From Acidobacteriota bacterium (GTDB taxonomy: Bacteria > Acidobacteriota > Terriglobia > Terriglobales > Acidobacteriaceae): a stretch of DNA of 64,000 nucleotides. The notes below the pieces were generated by a model. That model did not search any database, was not told where the DNA came from, and saw only the letters and a program-made list of their open reading frames with translations. The position numbers and the translations under genes are program-made. The stretch spans positions 1-64,000 of the forward strand of contig QIAM01000001.1 of assembly GCA_003225555.1 (NCBI GenBank). Direction: 5' to 3'. This document shows, piece after piece, positions 34,134 through 44,511 of the stretch; the first letter of the stretch is position 1, and the number at the start of each line of letters is the position of its first letter.

Positions 34134-34985
34134 ATGATCTTGACGCCAAAGCTAAGAAATCTGGCTGAAAAGCTGAGTCGGGGAGTAGTTCTGCGACGTC
34201 GTCTTCCCGCCGAATTCCAGCGTTTGACGCTTTATGTGACTCCCGAGGCTGGTCTCCGCCACTGGGCGAGCTTGTCGCGAGTCGATCCGCACCTGTTCCG
34301 CATGGCAGGCGAACTTGTTCAGCCGGGGGCCGTAGTATGGGACGTGGGGGCGAATCTCGGCCTGTTTGCATTTTCCGCGGCAGCACGGGCGGGGCGTACC
34401 GGCTTCGTGCTGGCAGTTGAGCCCGATATCTGGCTCGCGCACCTGATGAGCCGCTCATCGCGCCTGATCGCGCGGCGCCACCTCCCCGTGGCTCCAGTTA
34501 AAATTCTGTGCGCCTCGGTGTCACGCGAATCCCGTGCAGCTGAACTTGAGATCGCGGAACGGGCACGGGCTTCCAACCATGTGTATGGCGTCTCTGGATC
34601 TACGCAGGCGGGAGGACATCGCAATCTCCAGCCCACTGTGTCCATTGCACTGGATTCTCTGGCGACCTCGTTTCCCGTTCCTCACGTTCTTAAAATTGAT
34701 GTTGAGTCCCACGAGTTCGAAGTTCTGAGCGGGGCACTGCGGTTGCTGGAGCGCGCTCGGCCAATTATCTGGTGCGAAGTGGACCCTTCAAACGCGGAGG
34801 CAGTTTCTGAGTTACTGCGTAGTTATGACTACAGACTGTTCGGCGCAGATGCTGATCCTCATCCACCGATCGAGCGGGCGTGGTGGAATACTTTGGCGGT
34901 ACCAGAAGAAAAAGCGGTGCTTGGCGAAGCAAAGGAGCAGGTCTCCCACAGCGCCATCCCGCCAGTGAAGTACAAGCCTGCGTGA
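34134..34985 (+). CDS. FkbM-family methyltransferase
   Basis: A 283 aa SAM-dependent methyltransferase. The SAM loop is VVWDVGANLGLFAFSAAARA, the acidic residue of strand 2 is in FVLAVEPDIW, and the FkbM signature comes later in VLKIDVESHEFEVLSGALRL. FkbM members methylate sugars or polyketide hydroxyls, often in surface polysaccharide loci, but the neighbours here give no hint. Start at ATG 34134, 24 bp after the fadE stop, so it may share the fadE transcript. Confidence 0.86.
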   Translation: MILTPKLRNLAEKLSRGVVLRRRLPAEFQRLTLYVTPEAGLRHWASLSRVDPHLFRMAGELVQPGAVVWDVGANLGLFAFSAAARAGRTGFVLAVEPDIWLAHLMSRSSRLIARRHLPVAPVKILCASVSRESRAAELEIAERARASNHVYGVSGSTQAGGHRNLQPTVSIALDSLATSFPVPHVLKIDVESHEFEVLSGALRLLERARPIIWCEVDPSNAEAVSELLRSYDYRLFGADADPHPPIERAWWNTLAVPEEKAVLGEAKEQVSHSAIPPVKYKPA

Positions 34986-35033
34986 ATCGAACCCATAGGG
35001 TCACAGAGATCCTGTCAAGATATTCCGTGGCGA

Positions 35034-36560
35034 TTAGATCGGAATCCGCACATACGACACAAACGCCACTCGCTTGCTGTCTGGCGACCACGAGGGCACG
35101 TTGATCGTCCCCTGCCCGCCAAACAATTTCGCCAGCACCGTAATCTTCCTGTCGCTGAGCGACATCAGCCGCAGCATGACATCCTTGTTTTCGGGATGCC
35201 CGGTCACGTCCGCCTCGTAGGTGAGAAACACCATCCAATCCCCATCCGGCGAAATGTGTGGGAACCAGTTGTTGAGCTCGTCCGCGAAGACCTGCTCCTG
35301 CCCCGTGCCATCGGCCTTCATGCGCCAGATCTGCATGTGGCCAGTGCGCTCGGAGTTGAAATAAATGTATTTCCCGTCGGGTGAATATTCCGGGCCATCG
35401 TCGAGACCCTTCGCCGTCGTGAGCCGCGTCTCTTCACCTCCGGCAGCGAGGACTGCATAGATGTCGAACTCTCCGTCGCGCTGGCCGACGAAGGCTAGCG
35501 TCTTTCCATCCGGCGACCAGCCGTGCCAGTACGATGGCGCCTTCTGCGTGATGCGACGCGGAGCCCCGCCCCCTATCGGCACAATGTAGACGAGCGATTC
35601 GTGGCCGTCCTGCGAGTTGTCGCTGATCGCAAGCTGTGTCGCGTCTGGTGAAATTCCGTGATCGTTATTGCAACGCGTGGCGAAACCTGTGTCAATCGTG
35701 GTTGGCTTGTCGCCATCAACCCCCAGGCGCTCGATTCGGCCATCACGGTTAAACAAGAATGCACTGCCATCGCGCATCCAGTTGGGCGCTTCGAATCGCC
35801 CAGGCGCAACGTAGGCCACCCGACGGTCGGTGGAGTCGATCGCGATCGTTTCCAGCGCGCTGTAAAGTGTCGCCTGAGCCGCTGGCCCCGGCTTAGGCGT
35901 CTCCAGAGAGACATTCGAGAACACGGCCTTCTCAACCACGTCCTTGTCGTGGGAGCACACACCAATGCCGGCGTAAAACGTGCCCTGCAGTGGAATTCGC
36001 AGCCATCCCCCGGCAACTTTCGGATCTTCCGAGTCTCCGGACAGAGACATGTAGACATAATCCCCGCGCTTGGCGATGCGCAGCCGTTTGGGAGCCGAGA
36101 TATTCGACTGAATCTCGTGGGTCACCGCGCCTTTCTCGTCGCGGAATTGCAACGAGGTCAAGCCGCTGGCGTGCAGCGCCACGTCCGCGTAGACGGAGTC
36201 GCCGTCCAGAGTCTGCCGCAGAATCAGCACCGCCTTCTTGTGCTCATTCCCACTCTTGCTCAGGAATGAGATCTCGGCCGTCAGCGTCACATCCCCGGAG
36301 ACTTTCTTCCACACATACTGAAAGGCGTCCGCCACCGACCACATGTTCTCGCCGCTGCCGGAGACTGTGTAGGCGTGATTCGCCCCGTCATACTCCACCG
36401 AGCCCGCATGCAGCACCGCACCAACGTCTCCATGCCCTTCAAACACTCCGACCGGACCGGCCGCACTCTGCGCGGAGGCGCAGTAGGTTGCTACCGGACA
36501 CAAACAGAAGAAACCGCAAGCCCACGCGATCAGCGATAGGTGCTGCTGGCTCTTGCGCAT
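35034..36560 (-). CDS. Exported TolB-like beta-propeller protein with N-terminal lectin-like domain
   Basis: A 508 aa protein with signal peptide ([20 protein letters not shown]). Residues about 40-220 resemble a concanavalin-like sandwich of the DUF1349 type ([30 protein letters not shown]). Then come PD40/WD40-like blades of TolB type: [60 protein letters not shown] and [24 protein letters not shown] is five bases before ATG 36560. Expected in the periplasm; ligand unknown. No Tol-Pal genes are adjacent, so it is not likely to be TolB itself. Confidence 0.85.
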   Translation of the reverse strand: MRKSQQHLSLIAWACGFFCLCPVATYCASAQSAAGPVGVFEGHGDVGAVLHAGSVEYDGANHAYTVSGSGENMWSVADAFQYVWKKVSGDVTLTAEISFLSKSGNEHKKAVLILRQTLDGDSVYADVALHASGLTSLQFRDEKGAVTHEIQSNISAPKRLRIAKRGDYVYMSLSGDSEDPKVAGGWLRIPLQGTFYAGIGVCSHDKDVVEKAVFSNVSLETPKPGPAAQATLYSALETIAIDSTDRRVAYVAPGRFEAPNWMRDGSAFLFNRDGRIERLGVDGDKPTTIDTGFATRCNNDHGISPDATQLAISDNSQDGHESLVYIVPIGGGAPRRITQKAPSYWHGWSPDGKTLAFVGQRDGEFDIYAVLAAGGEETRLTTAKGLDDGPEYSPDGKYIYFNSERTGHMQIWRMKADGTGQEQVFADELNNWFPHISPDGDWMVFLTYEADVTGHPENKDVMLRLMSLSDRKITVLAKLFGGQGTINVPSWSPDSKRVAFVSYVRIPI

Positions 36561-36694
36561 GAGTCCTCCTGACACAGGGATCGAGAAAGCAAGATTCGGC
36601 AACCGGAGGATTGTAAATCGAAAGGCGGAGTGGCGCCCGTAGCGACGGCGTTCTTCTGATGCAAATGTCGGGGCATTTCTGGTAAAACCCTTGC

Positions 36695-37900
36695 ATGAAA
36701 ACGATTCGCTCCGTGATCGCCATTGTCTTCAGCCTTTTGATCGTCGCGACCCTTTCCGCGCAGCAACCCAGTTCTCCCTCCACCGGCCTCGCACTCACGC
36801 CGCCCATGGGTTGGAACTCCTGGAACAAGTTCGGCTGTAACGTCAGCGAAGACATGATCAAGAGCATGGCCGATGCCCTGGTGAAATCCGGCATGAAAGA
36901 TGCCGGCTACCAGTACGTCAACATTGACGATTGCTGGCAGGTCAGCCGCGACGAGCATGCGAACATCGTCGTCGACCCGCAACGCTTCCCGCACGGGATG
37001 AAAGCGCTAGGCGACTACCTTCACTCACTAGGACTGAAATTCGGCGTCTATTCCGACGCCGGTACGCAAACCTGCGCCGGACGCCCCGGCGGACTCGGCC
37101 ACGAATATCAGGATGCGATTCAATACGCGGCGTGGGGTGTCGACTATCTGAAATATGATTGGTGCCACACTTCCACGCAGGACGCCAAAGCTTCCTACGC
37201 CAACATTCGCGCCGCCCTCGACGCTGCCGGCCGCCCCATCGTGCTGAGCATCTGCGAGTGGGGCACAGCCAAGCCCTGGTTGTGGGGCAAGGACGTTGGC
37301 GGCAACCTGTGGCGTACAACTGGCGACATCACTGACAAGTTCGCCGGTTCCGAGAAGTGGCCCGACGGCACCTGCTGCTCCAACGGCCTGCTGGCGATTC
37401 TCGACCAGCAGGTCGGCCTCGAGTCCTATGCCGGGCCCGGCCACTGGAACGATCCGGACATGCTCGAGGTTGGCAACGGCGGAATGACCGACGTGGAATA
37501 TCGGACGCATTTCAGCCTGTGGGCGATCCTGGCCGCGCCACTCATCGCCGGCAATGACCTGCGCAATATGCGGCCTGAGATTCACGACATCCTGAACAAC
37601 AAAGAAGTCATCGCGGTGAATCAGGATGCGCTAGGTCGCGAAGGCACCCGCGTCGCGAAAAGCGGCGATTTGGAAGTCTGGGCGAAGCAGTTGAAGGACG
37701 GAAGCCGTGCCGTGGTGCTCCTCAACCGCGGCGCATCCGAGCAGAACATAACCGTAGCGTGGCAAGATCTCGGATATCCCAGTCACCTGAACGGAGCCGT
37801 CCGCGACTTGTGGCAGCACAAAGACCTGGGAAAATTCACCGAAAAGTTCTCCGCGCCGGTAGCCTCGCACGGCGTGGTGATGCTTACCGTGAGCCCCTAG
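36695..37900 (+). CDS. Alpha-galactosidase, GH27
   Basis: An exported 401 aa glycosidase. After the signal peptide ([20 protein letters not shown]) it shows the GH27 block [20 protein letters not shown], the nucleophile aspartate in [13 protein letters not shown], and the acid/base aspartate in [19 protein letters not shown]. The C-terminal about 75 residues form the usual beta domain. It should release terminal alpha-galactose from oligosaccharides such as galactomannan-derived sugars; alpha-N-acetylgalactosaminidase is the nearest alternative. It diverges from the TolB-like gene across a 134-bp gap. Confidence 0.95.
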   Translation: MKTIRSVIAIVFSLLIVATLSAQQPSSPSTGLALTPPMGWNSWNKFGCNVSEDMIKSMADALVKSGMKDAGYQYVNIDDCWQVSRDEHANIVVDPQRFPHGMKALGDYLHSLGLKFGVYSDAGTQTCAGRPGGLGHEYQDAIQYAAWGVDYLKYDWCHTSTQDAKASYANIRAALDAAGRPIVLSICEWGTAKPWLWGKDVGGNLWRTTGDITDKFAGSEKWPDGTCCSNGLLAILDQQVGLESYAGPGHWNDPDMLEVGNGGMTDVEYRTHFSLWAILAAPLIAGNDLRNMRPEIHDILNNKEVIAVNQDALGREGTRVAKSGDLEVWAKQLKDGSRAVVLLNRGASEQNITVAWQDLGYPSHLNGAVRDLWQHKDLGKFTEKFSAPVASHGVVMLTVSP

Positions 37901-37935
37901 GAATGGACTCGACACAAGAACCCTTTTCGACTCTA

Positions 37936-37997
37936 TCATCCTGAGCGGAGCAAGTGCTTCGCGAACGCGAAGCACTTGCGTAGTCGAAGGATCCCTG
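37936..37997. repeat. Dispersed repeat, family B, with long perfect hairpin
   Basis: It opens tcatcctgagcgg and closes tagtcgaaggatcc. The centre AAGTGCTTCGCG, two bases, CGCGAAGCACTT is a perfect 12-bp inverted repeat. It lies just downstream of the GH27 stop, so it could also serve as a terminator-like hairpin. Confidence 0.65.
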
Positions 37998-38083
37998 CCA
38001 GCGTCAAACACCCGGGACCGTCCCAAGCAATCTTATGATGTCTAATGGAAACCTTGACGGGCCCGTGATCGCATTGGCAGATA

Positions 38084-38143
38084 AGGGATCCTTCGACTCC
38101 GTGGCGATTCGCTGCCGCGAAGCGGCCACTCCGCTCAGGATGA
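38084..38143. repeat. Dispersed repeat, family B, inverted copy
   Basis: Reads agggatccttcgactcc at one end and gctcaggatga at the other, the reverse complement of the 37936-37997 ends, with a different centre (gctgccgcgaagcggc). The two copies face each other about 90 bp apart. Confidence 0.6.
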
Positions 38144-38174
38144 CACCGCTCTTGAGTGTCGCGGGAAGATGAGG

Positions 38175-38441
38175 TCAGGAATTATTGCTACTGTTCTTCT
38201 TCAGCTCTTCCATCACACTCTGAATCAACTCCTTCGCGTCAGCCAGGCTCTTCATGATGATCTGGATGTCCATCACCGGCTTGCCCGGCCAGCGCTGGCT
38301 CTGGCAGTAGACACCGTGCTGACCCACCAGCGCCATAGCGTCGGTGATCGTGTCCATGGTGACGGCGAGCCGCCCGCGGGGCACGCCCATCATCGTCTCG
38401 TAGTGCTCCAACTCTTCCTGCTTCTCATCGAATACCGGCAT
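38175..38441 (-). CDS. Hypothetical protein, 88 aa
   Basis: Starts MPVFDEKQEELEHYETMMGV and ends with a helix (LADAKELIQSVMEELKKN). The composition is helical and charged, with no signal peptide. A run of small proteins like this is found in acidobacteria, but I do not recognise a domain. ATG 38441 was taken over the longer frame, whose N-terminus (MTCQREKCQQNVAIMLSRTG) has no conserved look. It diverges from the DUF2911 gene. Confidence 0.6.
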   Translation of the reverse strand: MPVFDEKQEELEHYETMMGVPRGRLAVTMDTITDAMALVGQHGVYCQSQRWPGKPVMDIQIIMKSLADAKELIQSVMEELKKNSSNNS

Positions 38442-38552
38442 AGAGCGATTGTAACCGCCGGTGCGAGAGAGCATAATAGCTACGTTCTGCTGACATTTTT
38501 CTCGCTGACACGTCAAAATCCCTTAATGCCGCAAACCATCAAAGGAGAGACC

Positions 38553-39077
38553 ATGCCAAAACAACTCGCCCTCTTCACATGTGTGATTTTCGCTCTAACC
38601 CTGCTCGCTTCCGCCCAAGGCAACCGCCCCAGCCCCGCCGCCTCTGCATCATGCGATCTCGGCGGCGGCAAGACCATCAAAACCGACTACTCCAGCCCGC
38701 GCCTAAAAGGACGTAAGATGATTGGCGAACACGACCCCTACGGTCAGGTCTGGCGTACGGGCGCCAACGAAGCCACCACCTTCGTGACCAGCGCCGATGT
38801 CAATGTTGGCGGCAAGGCTGTGCCCGCTGGCAGCTATACCATCTTCACCGTACCCAACCCCGACAAGTGGACCCTGATCATCAACAAGAAGACAGGCGAA
38901 TGGGGCATCCCTTACAAGTATGAAAGCGACGAACTGGCTCGCGTGGACATGAAAGTCTCGAAGCTGCCCGCGCCGATCGAGAACTTCACCATTGCCTACG
39001 ACAACTCCGGCAGCGGCTGCACTCTGCGACTCGACTGGGATACGACCCGGGCGTCGGTCGACATCTCGGCGAAGTAA
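38553..39077 (+). CDS. DUF2911 exported protein
   Basis: A 174 aa protein. The signal peptide MPKQLALFTCVIFALTLLAS is preceded by AAAGGAGAG at ideal spacing. The mature protein carries the DUF2911 pattern: TIKTDYSSPRLKGRKMIGE, PYGQVWRTGANEATTFVTS, VPAGSYTIFTVPNPDKWTLI and LRLDWDTTRASVDI. The family is common in Acidobacteria and Bacteroidetes as small periplasmic beta-sandwich proteins. Function unknown. Confidence 0.9.
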   Translation: MPKQLALFTCVIFALTLLASAQGNRPSPAASASCDLGGGKTIKTDYSSPRLKGRKMIGEHDPYGQVWRTGANEATTFVTSADVNVGGKAVPAGSYTIFTVPNPDKWTLIINKKTGEWGIPYKYESDELARVDMKVSKLPAPIENFTIAYDNSGSGCTLRLDWDTTRASVDISAK

Positions 39078-39092
39078 CGCCGGAGCACGCAC

Positions 39093-39200
39093 CGTGATTG
39101 TTGATTTCCTGATTACTGATTGAGAACTCGCGACTGTCAAAGTCGAGCCCCGCGCGCGACTTTTCAATTAGCAATCAAGAATCAACAATCAACGATTCTC
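39093..39200. repeat. AT-rich inverted repeat region
   Basis: attgttgatttc near the left and aatcaacaatcaac near the right form the arms. A central part reads cgcgactgtcaaagtcgagc. A diverged copy without the right arm starts near 39519 (cgtgatcgttgattctt). It occupies the gap before the FmdB-like gene. Confidence 0.5.
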
Positions 39201-39247
39201 CGTCAGGGTACAATTCTCCTAACAGCATCCCCACGGGAGGTGTTCCC

Positions 39248-39412
39248 ATGCCCGTCTACGATTATGTTTGCCTCGATTGTCACAAGGCCTTCGAAACGGT
39301 CCTAACCCTGAACGAACACGACAAGGAAGTCGCCAAGTGTCCGCACTGTGGCAGCCAGAACGTTGAACAGGAGGCCGCTGCATTTTTTGCGGTGACGTCT
39401 AGAAAAAGCTAG
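39248..39412 (+). CDS. FmdB-family putative regulatory protein (zinc ribbon)
   Basis: A 54 aa protein beginning MPVYDYVCLDCHKAFETVLT, followed by the second cysteine pair in VAKCPHCGSQNVEQEAAAFF. Two CxxC motifs about 27 residues apart make a zinc ribbon of the FmdB type. GGGAGG lies seven bases before ATG 39248. FmdB was named from a formamidase locus; the general role is unknown, and there is no formamidase here. Confidence 0.9.
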   Translation: MPVYDYVCLDCHKAFETVLTLNEHDKEVAKCPHCGSQNVEQEAAAFFAVTSRKS

Positions 39413-39573
39413 CGCAATTCCAGCGCTGGTGACGCCCGCGCTGAGGGTCAGTTGCGGCCGGTGAGTTTGGCCAAGAAGGGGAGATTTGTGTCCTGCAAAC
39501 GAAGGCGTATCTTGATTTCGTGATCGTTGATTCTTAACTGAAATTCCAACTCAACCCCGATTCAGTCAACAAT

Positions 39574-41064
39574 TTAGGCGGTGGGTTTCCACCGCAAAAC
39601 AGGCTTCCTGGCCGCCGCCGTCTCATCGAGCCGCGAAACCCGTGTGGAATGCGGGGCATCGAGCACCGTCTGCGGATCTTCTTCCACCTCTTCCGCAATG
39701 GATCTCATCGCCTCGATAAACAAGTCCATCTCTTCCTTGGACTCGCTTTCCGTCGGCTCAATCATCAGCGCACCCGGCACAATCAGCGGAAACGCCGTCG
39801 TATAAGGATGGAATCCATAATCGATCAGCCGCTTGGCGATGTCCATGGTCCGCACGCCCTTCTTCGCCTGCAACTTGTCGCTGAAGACGACCTCGTGCAT
39901 CGTCGGCGTAGAGTACGGCAGGTGGTACGTGCCCTCGAGTCCCTTGCGAATATAGTTGGCATTCAGCACCGCGTCTTCGGTCGTCTGCCGCAACCCGTCC
40001 GGGCCATTCGCCTGAATGTAGGCGAGCGCCCGCACGAACATGCCAAAGTTTCCGTAGAATGCGCGCACTCGTCCAACTGATTGCGGACGATCGTAATCGA
40101 AACCCAGCGTGCCATCGGTCTTCGTCACAACGACCGGACGCGGCAGAAAAGGCTCCAAAGCTTTCTTGATCGCCACCGGCCCCGAACCCGGCCCACCCCC
40201 TCCGTGCGGCGTTGAAAACGTCTTGTGCAGATTCAAGTGCATCACGTCGACGCCGAAATCGCCCGGACGCACCTTGCCCACCAGCGCGTTCATGTTCGCG
40301 CCGTCCATGTAGAGGAGGCCGCCCTTGGCGTGAAGAATGTCGGCAATCTTGTGAATATTCTGCTCGAAGATTCCCAATGTGTTGGGATTGGTAAGCATCA
40401 GCGCGGCGACATCTTTATTCATCTGCGCTTCCAGAGCCCCAATGTCCACCATGCCCCGTGAATCCGATTTTAGATTCTCAACCGCATAGTTCACCATCGC
40501 TGCCGTCGCCGGATTGGTGCCATGCGCCGAGTCCGGAATCAGAATCTTCTTTCGCGCATTCCCCTGCGACTGGTGATAGGCCCGCACCATCAGCAGCCCG
40601 GTCATCTCGCCGTGCGCGCCCGCCGCGGGCTGCAGCGTAATCGCATCCATGCCCGTGATCTCTAGCAGGCATTCGCTCAACGTCTTCAGGATGAGCAACG
40701 CCCCCTGCGAAATCCTCTCGGGCTGATAAGGATGCCCGTTCGCGATTCCCTCCACCCGCGCCACCGCTTCGTTCACCCGCGGGTTGTACTTCATCGTGCA
40801 TGAGCCCAGCGGATACATCCCCAGATCAATCGCGTAATTCCACGTCGAGAGCCGCGTGAAGTGACGAATGATCTCGATCTCGCTCACCTCGGGCATGTTC
40901 CCCAAATCTTTTCTCTCCACCCCACCGAGCAGCGCGGCCGTGTCCACTTCCGGAACATCCAGCGGCGGAAGCTTCCAAGCCGCCTTCCCCGCCGAGGACT
41001 TCTCGAAGATCAATCCTTCGTTCTGATTGACGTGGCGCGTGGCTTTGCGCGTCATACGTTTCAT
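39574..41064 (-). CDS. gcvPB: Glycine dehydrogenase (decarboxylating) subunit 2
   Basis: PLP-binding half of the P-protein of the glycine cleavage complex, 496 aa. The Schiff base lysine is in [20 protein letters not shown], with [20 protein letters not shown] and [10 protein letters not shown] before it. In the split form, gcvPA encodes the N-terminal half. It is the last gene of gcvT-gcvH-gcvPA-gcvPB and overlaps gcvPA by four bases. The complex feeds one-carbon units to tetrahydrofolate while releasing CO2 and ammonia. Confidence 0.96.
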   Translation of the reverse strand: MKRMTRKATRHVNQNEGLIFEKSSAGKAAWKLPPLDVPEVDTAALLGGVERKDLGNMPEVSEIEIIRHFTRLSTWNYAIDLGMYPLGSCTMKYNPRVNEAVARVEGIANGHPYQPERISQGALLILKTLSECLLEITGMDAITLQPAAGAHGEMTGLLMVRAYHQSQGNARKKILIPDSAHGTNPATAAMVNYAVENLKSDSRGMVDIGALEAQMNKDVAALMLTNPNTLGIFEQNIHKIADILHAKGGLLYMDGANMNALVGKVRPGDFGVDVMHLNLHKTFSTPHGGGGPGSGPVAIKKALEPFLPRPVVVTKTDGTLGFDYDRPQSVGRVRAFYGNFGMFVRALAYIQANGPDGLRQTTEDAVLNANYIRKGLEGTYHLPYSTPTMHEVVFSDKLQAKKGVRTMDIAKRLIDYGFHPYTTAFPLIVPGALMIEPTESESKEEMDLFIEAMRSIAEEVEEDPQTVLDAPHSTRVSRLDETAAARKPVLRWKPTA

Positions 41065-42443
41065 CGCGCCACCTCCTCTACGTCAACTTCCTCTTTGCCC
41101 GATCGCACCGAACGCTCGCTCTCGGCCACCAACCCCACCGCCGTGTCGATCGCGGTGCGCGTGGTCATCTCCGTGCAACACCACAAAGCCGCATTCCCCA
41201 GTTCGGGATAAAACTTCTTCAGAGGCAACCCGCCCACCATCTTGTGTCCCAACAGGCGACCGTTGACCGCGTAGGGATCTTCGCTCGTCTGGACCACGAA
41301 CTCGCTAAATCGTGGCGCACTGCCGAACAACACCTTCCCGTGCTTGGCAAACTGACCCGCAGCGTAAGCGGTCTTCGCCAAGTTCTGCTTAGCGAGCTCT
41401 TTCAAACCAACCTTGCCGTAGACGGTCATAAAGATATTGACCATCAGCGCAATCAGCGCCTGGTTGGTGCAGATATTCGACGTCGCCTTCTCCCGCCGGA
41501 TGTGCTGCTCGCGCGTAGCCAGGGTCAGCACAAACCCACGCTTGCCATGCTTGTCGGTGGTCTGCCCCACCAACCGGCCCGGCATCTGCCGCACATATTT
41601 CTCTCGCGTCGCAATCACACCGCAGTAGGGCCCGCCAAATCCCATCGGAACCCCGAACGACTGCGCTTCCATCGCGATGACATCAGCCTCTCGCGGCGGC
41701 TCAACAATTCCCAGCGATACCGCCTCGGCAATCGACACCACCAGCATCGCCCCGTGCTTATGCGCGATCTCCGCAATCGCCACCACATCTTCAATCGTGC
41801 CGAAGAAGTTCGGCGACTGGACTAAAACCGCCGCAGTCTCTGCCGTAATCGACTTCTCCAGCTCTTTCAAATTGAGCCGCCCATTCTCGCCAAAACCCGC
41901 GACCGTCAACGGCATCCCCTGATGCGTCGCGTAAGTCGCCAGCACCTCGCGATACTCCGGATGCAAGCTCCGCGCCACCACTACCGATCGTCGCCCCGTG
42001 AGCCGAACCGCCATCATCACGGCCTCAGCCGCCGCGGTCGAGCCGTCATACATGGAAGCGTTCGCCACCTCCATACCCGTCAGCTCGCAGATCATGGTCT
42101 GAAATTCGAAGATGGATTGCAGTGTCCCCTGCGAAATCTCCGCCTGGTAAGGCGTGTAAGCGGTGAGAAACTCGCCGCGCGAAATCAGCGAATCAATAAC
42201 GACTGGCCGGTAATGAAAGTAAGCACCCGCACCCAGAAAGCTCGTATAACCGTCGCCATTCTCGCGCGAACGCTGCCGGAAGAAGTCCACAATCTCCGAC
42301 TCCGCCATCTGCCGAGGAATCTTCAGATCGCGATTCAGCCGGTATTCCGCCGGAATCGGCGCAAACAGGTCGTCCACCGAGCGCAAGCCAATCGCCTTCA
42401 GCATGGCCTCGCGGTCGGCAGGAGATTTAGGTAAATAGCGCAT
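41061..42443 (-). CDS. gcvPA: Glycine dehydrogenase (decarboxylating) subunit 1
   Basis: N-terminal half of the split P-protein, 460 aa. It opens [20 protein letters not shown], followed by [40 protein letters not shown], and the [18 protein letters not shown] helix, all usual landmarks of GcvPA. It overlaps gcvPB by four bases, so the two subunits are made together. The start ATG 42443 has a poor ribosome site. Confidence 0.96.
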   Translation of the reverse strand: MRYLPKSPADREAMLKAIGLRSVDDLFAPIPAEYRLNRDLKIPRQMAESEIVDFFRQRSRENGDGYTSFLGAGAYFHYRPVVIDSLISRGEFLTAYTPYQAEISQGTLQSIFEFQTMICELTGMEVANASMYDGSTAAAEAVMMAVRLTGRRSVVVARSLHPEYREVLATYATHQGMPLTVAGFGENGRLNLKELEKSITAETAAVLVQSPNFFGTIEDVVAIAEIAHKHGAMLVVSIAEAVSLGIVEPPREADVIAMEAQSFGVPMGFGGPYCGVIATREKYVRQMPGRLVGQTTDKHGKRGFVLTLATREQHIRREKATSNICTNQALIALMVNIFMTVYGKVGLKELAKQNLAKTAYAAGQFAKHGKVLFGSAPRFSEFVVQTSEDPYAVNGRLLGHKMVGGLPLKKFYPELGNAALWCCTEMTTRTAIDTAVGLVAESERSVRSGKEEVDVEEVAR

Positions 42444-42558
42444 ATAAAATCTGTTAGATGTACTAACCGTTCGTTGGAATCATGGCAGAGTTGGTCTCAG
42501 CCAAACCATGCGGCAGGTCACAGAATTTCGATTGCCCATTTCCAACACTTCGTATGGC

Positions 42559-42603
42559 GTCATCCTGAGCGCAGCCGTTCTTCAGGCGGAGCGGAAGGAT
42601 CTC
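42559..42603. repeat. Dispersed repeat, family B (short copy)
   Basis: Begins gtcatcctgagcgcagcc and ends gcggaaggatctcg, matching the ends of the 37936-37997 repeat. It fills much of the 218-bp gap between gcvPA and gcvH. Confidence 0.6.
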
Positions 42604-42661
42604 GCGTGGAGCACATTCGCCCTAAGGTCCAGAAATGTTGGGGCGTAGCCAAGGCTGTTCC

Positions 42662-43051
42662 TCAGTGTCCCGCCTCTTCCGCCACGAACTTCTCATAGTC
42701 CGCAGCCGACATCAGCGCATCCAGTTCCTTCGGATTCTTCAGCGCGATCTTCACCATCCACGCCCCATGCGGATCCTTATTCACCTTCTCCGGCGATGTA
42801 GCCAACTCCGCATTCACCTCGATGACGGTTCCAGAAGCAGGAGCATACAAGTCAGAGACCGCCTTCACCGACTCGACAGTGCCAAACGTCTTGCCCGCCG
42901 CAAGTTCCGTGCCCACCTTAGGCAACTCGACAAACACAATGTCACCCAGGGACTCCTGCGCGTAATCCGTAATACCGATCACACCAGTCGACCCGCTAGT
43001 CTGAATCCACTCATGCTCTTTCGTATATTTGCGACCTGTTGGATAAACCAT
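42662..43051 (-). CDS. gcvH: Glycine cleavage system H protein
   Basis: The lipoyl carrier of the complex, 129 aa. The lipoylated lysine is in TFGTVESVKAVSDLYAPASG, the standard motif. The N-terminus MVYPTGRKYTKEHEWIQTSG and the ITDYAQESLGDIVFVELP segment are normal. It is the second gene of the operon; the gaps to gcvT and gcvPA hold repeats rather than promoters that I can recognise. Confidence 0.97.
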   Translation of the reverse strand: MVYPTGRKYTKEHEWIQTSGSTGVIGITDYAQESLGDIVFVELPKVGTELAAGKTFGTVESVKAVSDLYAPASGTVIEVNAELATSPEKVNKDPHGAWMVKIALKNPKELDALMSAADYEKFVAEEAGH

Positions 43052-43080
43052 AAAAGCTTCTAGCTCCTGGCATCGATCTC

Positions 43081-43158
43081 GTAGCGCCGCCGTCCTGGCG
43101 GCAGTCGCGGCGGCGTCCTCGGCGCCGCACCCGAGGGCGGGACGCCCCTCGGCGCTAC
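43081..43158. repeat. Dispersed inverted-repeat element, family H
   Basis: The ends GTAGCGCCG and CGGCGCTAC are perfect 9-bp inverted repeats. The centre is GC-rich with nested hairpins (ggcggcgtcctcggcgcc). A related copy lies at 51916-51985. It is inserted between gcvT and gcvH, whose distance is otherwise short in most genomes. Confidence 0.65.
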
Positions 43159-43162
43159 AATT

Positions 43163-44341
43163 TCATTTTTTAGGCCGCCTATAAAAAGGCGTTGGCACCA
43201 CCACCGCCCCCACGCCCAGCCCCCGAATCTCCACATTGACCGCTGTCCCAATCGCAGCAAACTCCGGCGGAACATAAGCCAGCGCGATATTCTTCTTCAA
43301 GAACGGCGCCGGCGACCCGCTGGTCACATTCCCAATCTCGCGCCCTCCGTCGTCCACCACCTTGTATCCATCCCGCGCAATCCCGCGCCCGGTCATCTCC
43401 AGGCCGACCAAAGTACGCTTCACCCCGGCAGCACGCGCCTTCTCCAGCGCCTCCCGTCCAACGAACCCCGGCTTCTCCATCTTGCAGAAGCGGTCAAGCC
43501 CTGCTTCCCAAACATTGATCGTATCGGAAATCTCATGCCCGTAGAGTGCAAGCTTCCCTTCCAGCCGCAAAGTGTTGCGTGCACCTAAGCCGCATGGCAC
43601 AACCCCAAACTCTTTGCCTGCCTGCAGAACTTCATTCCACATACGCGCACTAGCCGCCTCATCCGTAGGAATGTAAATCTCGAACCCGTCCTCCGCCGTA
43701 TACCCCGTGCGTGCAATCAAAATGTTGCGCAGCCCACAGACCGTCCCCCGCGTGACCCAGTAAAACTTCACCGCACGTAAATCCGCGTCCGTCAGCTTTT
43801 GCAGCAGATCCACACCCTTGGGCCCCTGGATGGCAATCTGCGTGAAGTCATCCGAAAGATTCTCCACCGCGCAGTCAAACGGCCGCGTGTTCTCGCGCAC
43901 CCAGTTGAAGTCTTTCTCACGCGTGCCCGCGTTGATTACCAGCAGGTACTCAACGTCGCCCAGCCTGTGGACGATCACATCGTCCACAAACGTCCCCTCC
44001 GGGTAGAGAAGGGCCGAATACTGCGCTTGTCCCACTGCCAGCCGCGAAGCGTCATTCATTGAAATGTGCTGCACCGCCGCCAGTGCCTGCGGCCCCGCCA
44101 GGCGAATGTCGCCCATATGGCTGACATCGAAAATGCCCACGCCCGTGCGCACCGCCATGTGCTCGGCAATGATGCCGCATCCAATCGATGCCGGATACTC
44201 CACCGGCATGTCCCAGCCATTGAACTCCACCATCTTCGCCCCCATCTGGCGATGGACGGCATTCAACGCAGTCTTGCGGATGGCGGAACTGCTGGGATTT
44301 TCGTGCGTGGTCGCTTCAACAGCGGACAAGCAAGACCTCAA
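43163..44341 (-). CDS. gcvT: Glycine cleavage system T protein (aminomethyltransferase)
   Basis: Transfers the aminomethyl carbon from H protein to tetrahydrofolate; 392 aa. Landmarks are MGAKMVEFNGWDMPVEYPAS, VGIFDVSHMGDIRLAG (catalytic Asp region), DGFEIYIPTDEAA, PCGLGARNTLRLEGKLALYG and GNVTSGSPAPFLKKNIALAY. The start is unclear: the TTG at 44341 gives about 15 non-conserved residues, and no ATG occurs before Met33. First gene of the operon; no glycine riboswitch was recognised in the leader. Confidence 0.94.
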   Translation of the reverse strand: MRSCLSAVEATTHENPSSSAIRKTALNAVHRQMGAKMVEFNGWDMPVEYPASIGCGIIAEHMAVRTGVGIFDVSHMGDIRLAGPQALAAVQHISMNDASRLAVGQAQYSALLYPEGTFVDDVIVHRLGDVEYLLVINAGTREKDFNWVRENTRPFDCAVENLSDDFTQIAIQGPKGVDLLQKLTDADLRAVKFYWVTRGTVCGLRNILIARTGYTAEDGFEIYIPTDEAASARMWNEVLQAGKEFGVVPCGLGARNTLRLEGKLALYGHEISDTINVWEAGLDRFCKMEKPGFVGREALEKARAAGVKRTLVGLEMTGRGIARDGYKVVDDGGREIGNVTSGSPAPFLKKNIALAYVPPEFAAIGTAVNVEIRGLGVGAVVVPTPFYRRPKK

Positions 44342-44470
44342 TCAGCGCAGCGGCTGGCCTGCTGAGATGGTGTGACTGATAACGGTAGCACGTGGTTTTT
44401 CAGGCGGTCAAACTTGTATGTTTTGGGGTATGAATCGCTCGTCGGGAACAATGTGACGAACCGTTTTGTT

Positions 44471-44492
44471 TGATATTATAATTAACATATCA
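44471..44492. promoter_or_regulatory. Palindromic candidate operator/promoter of the AbrB-Doc module
   Basis: TGATAT, ten bases (tataattaac), ATATCA form a perfect inverted repeat, with a TATAAT-like box inside the spacer. It ends 19 bases before the antitoxin start. Such repeats are usual targets of AbrB/MazE-like antitoxins. Confidence 0.5.
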
Positions 44493-44511
44493 ATATGCAC
44501 CGGAGGCCTCG

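Noticed and set aside
44342..44460. Possible glycine riboswitch before gcvT
   Set aside because: I looked for the conserved purine-rich cores of the glycine aptamer on the minus strand and did not find them.
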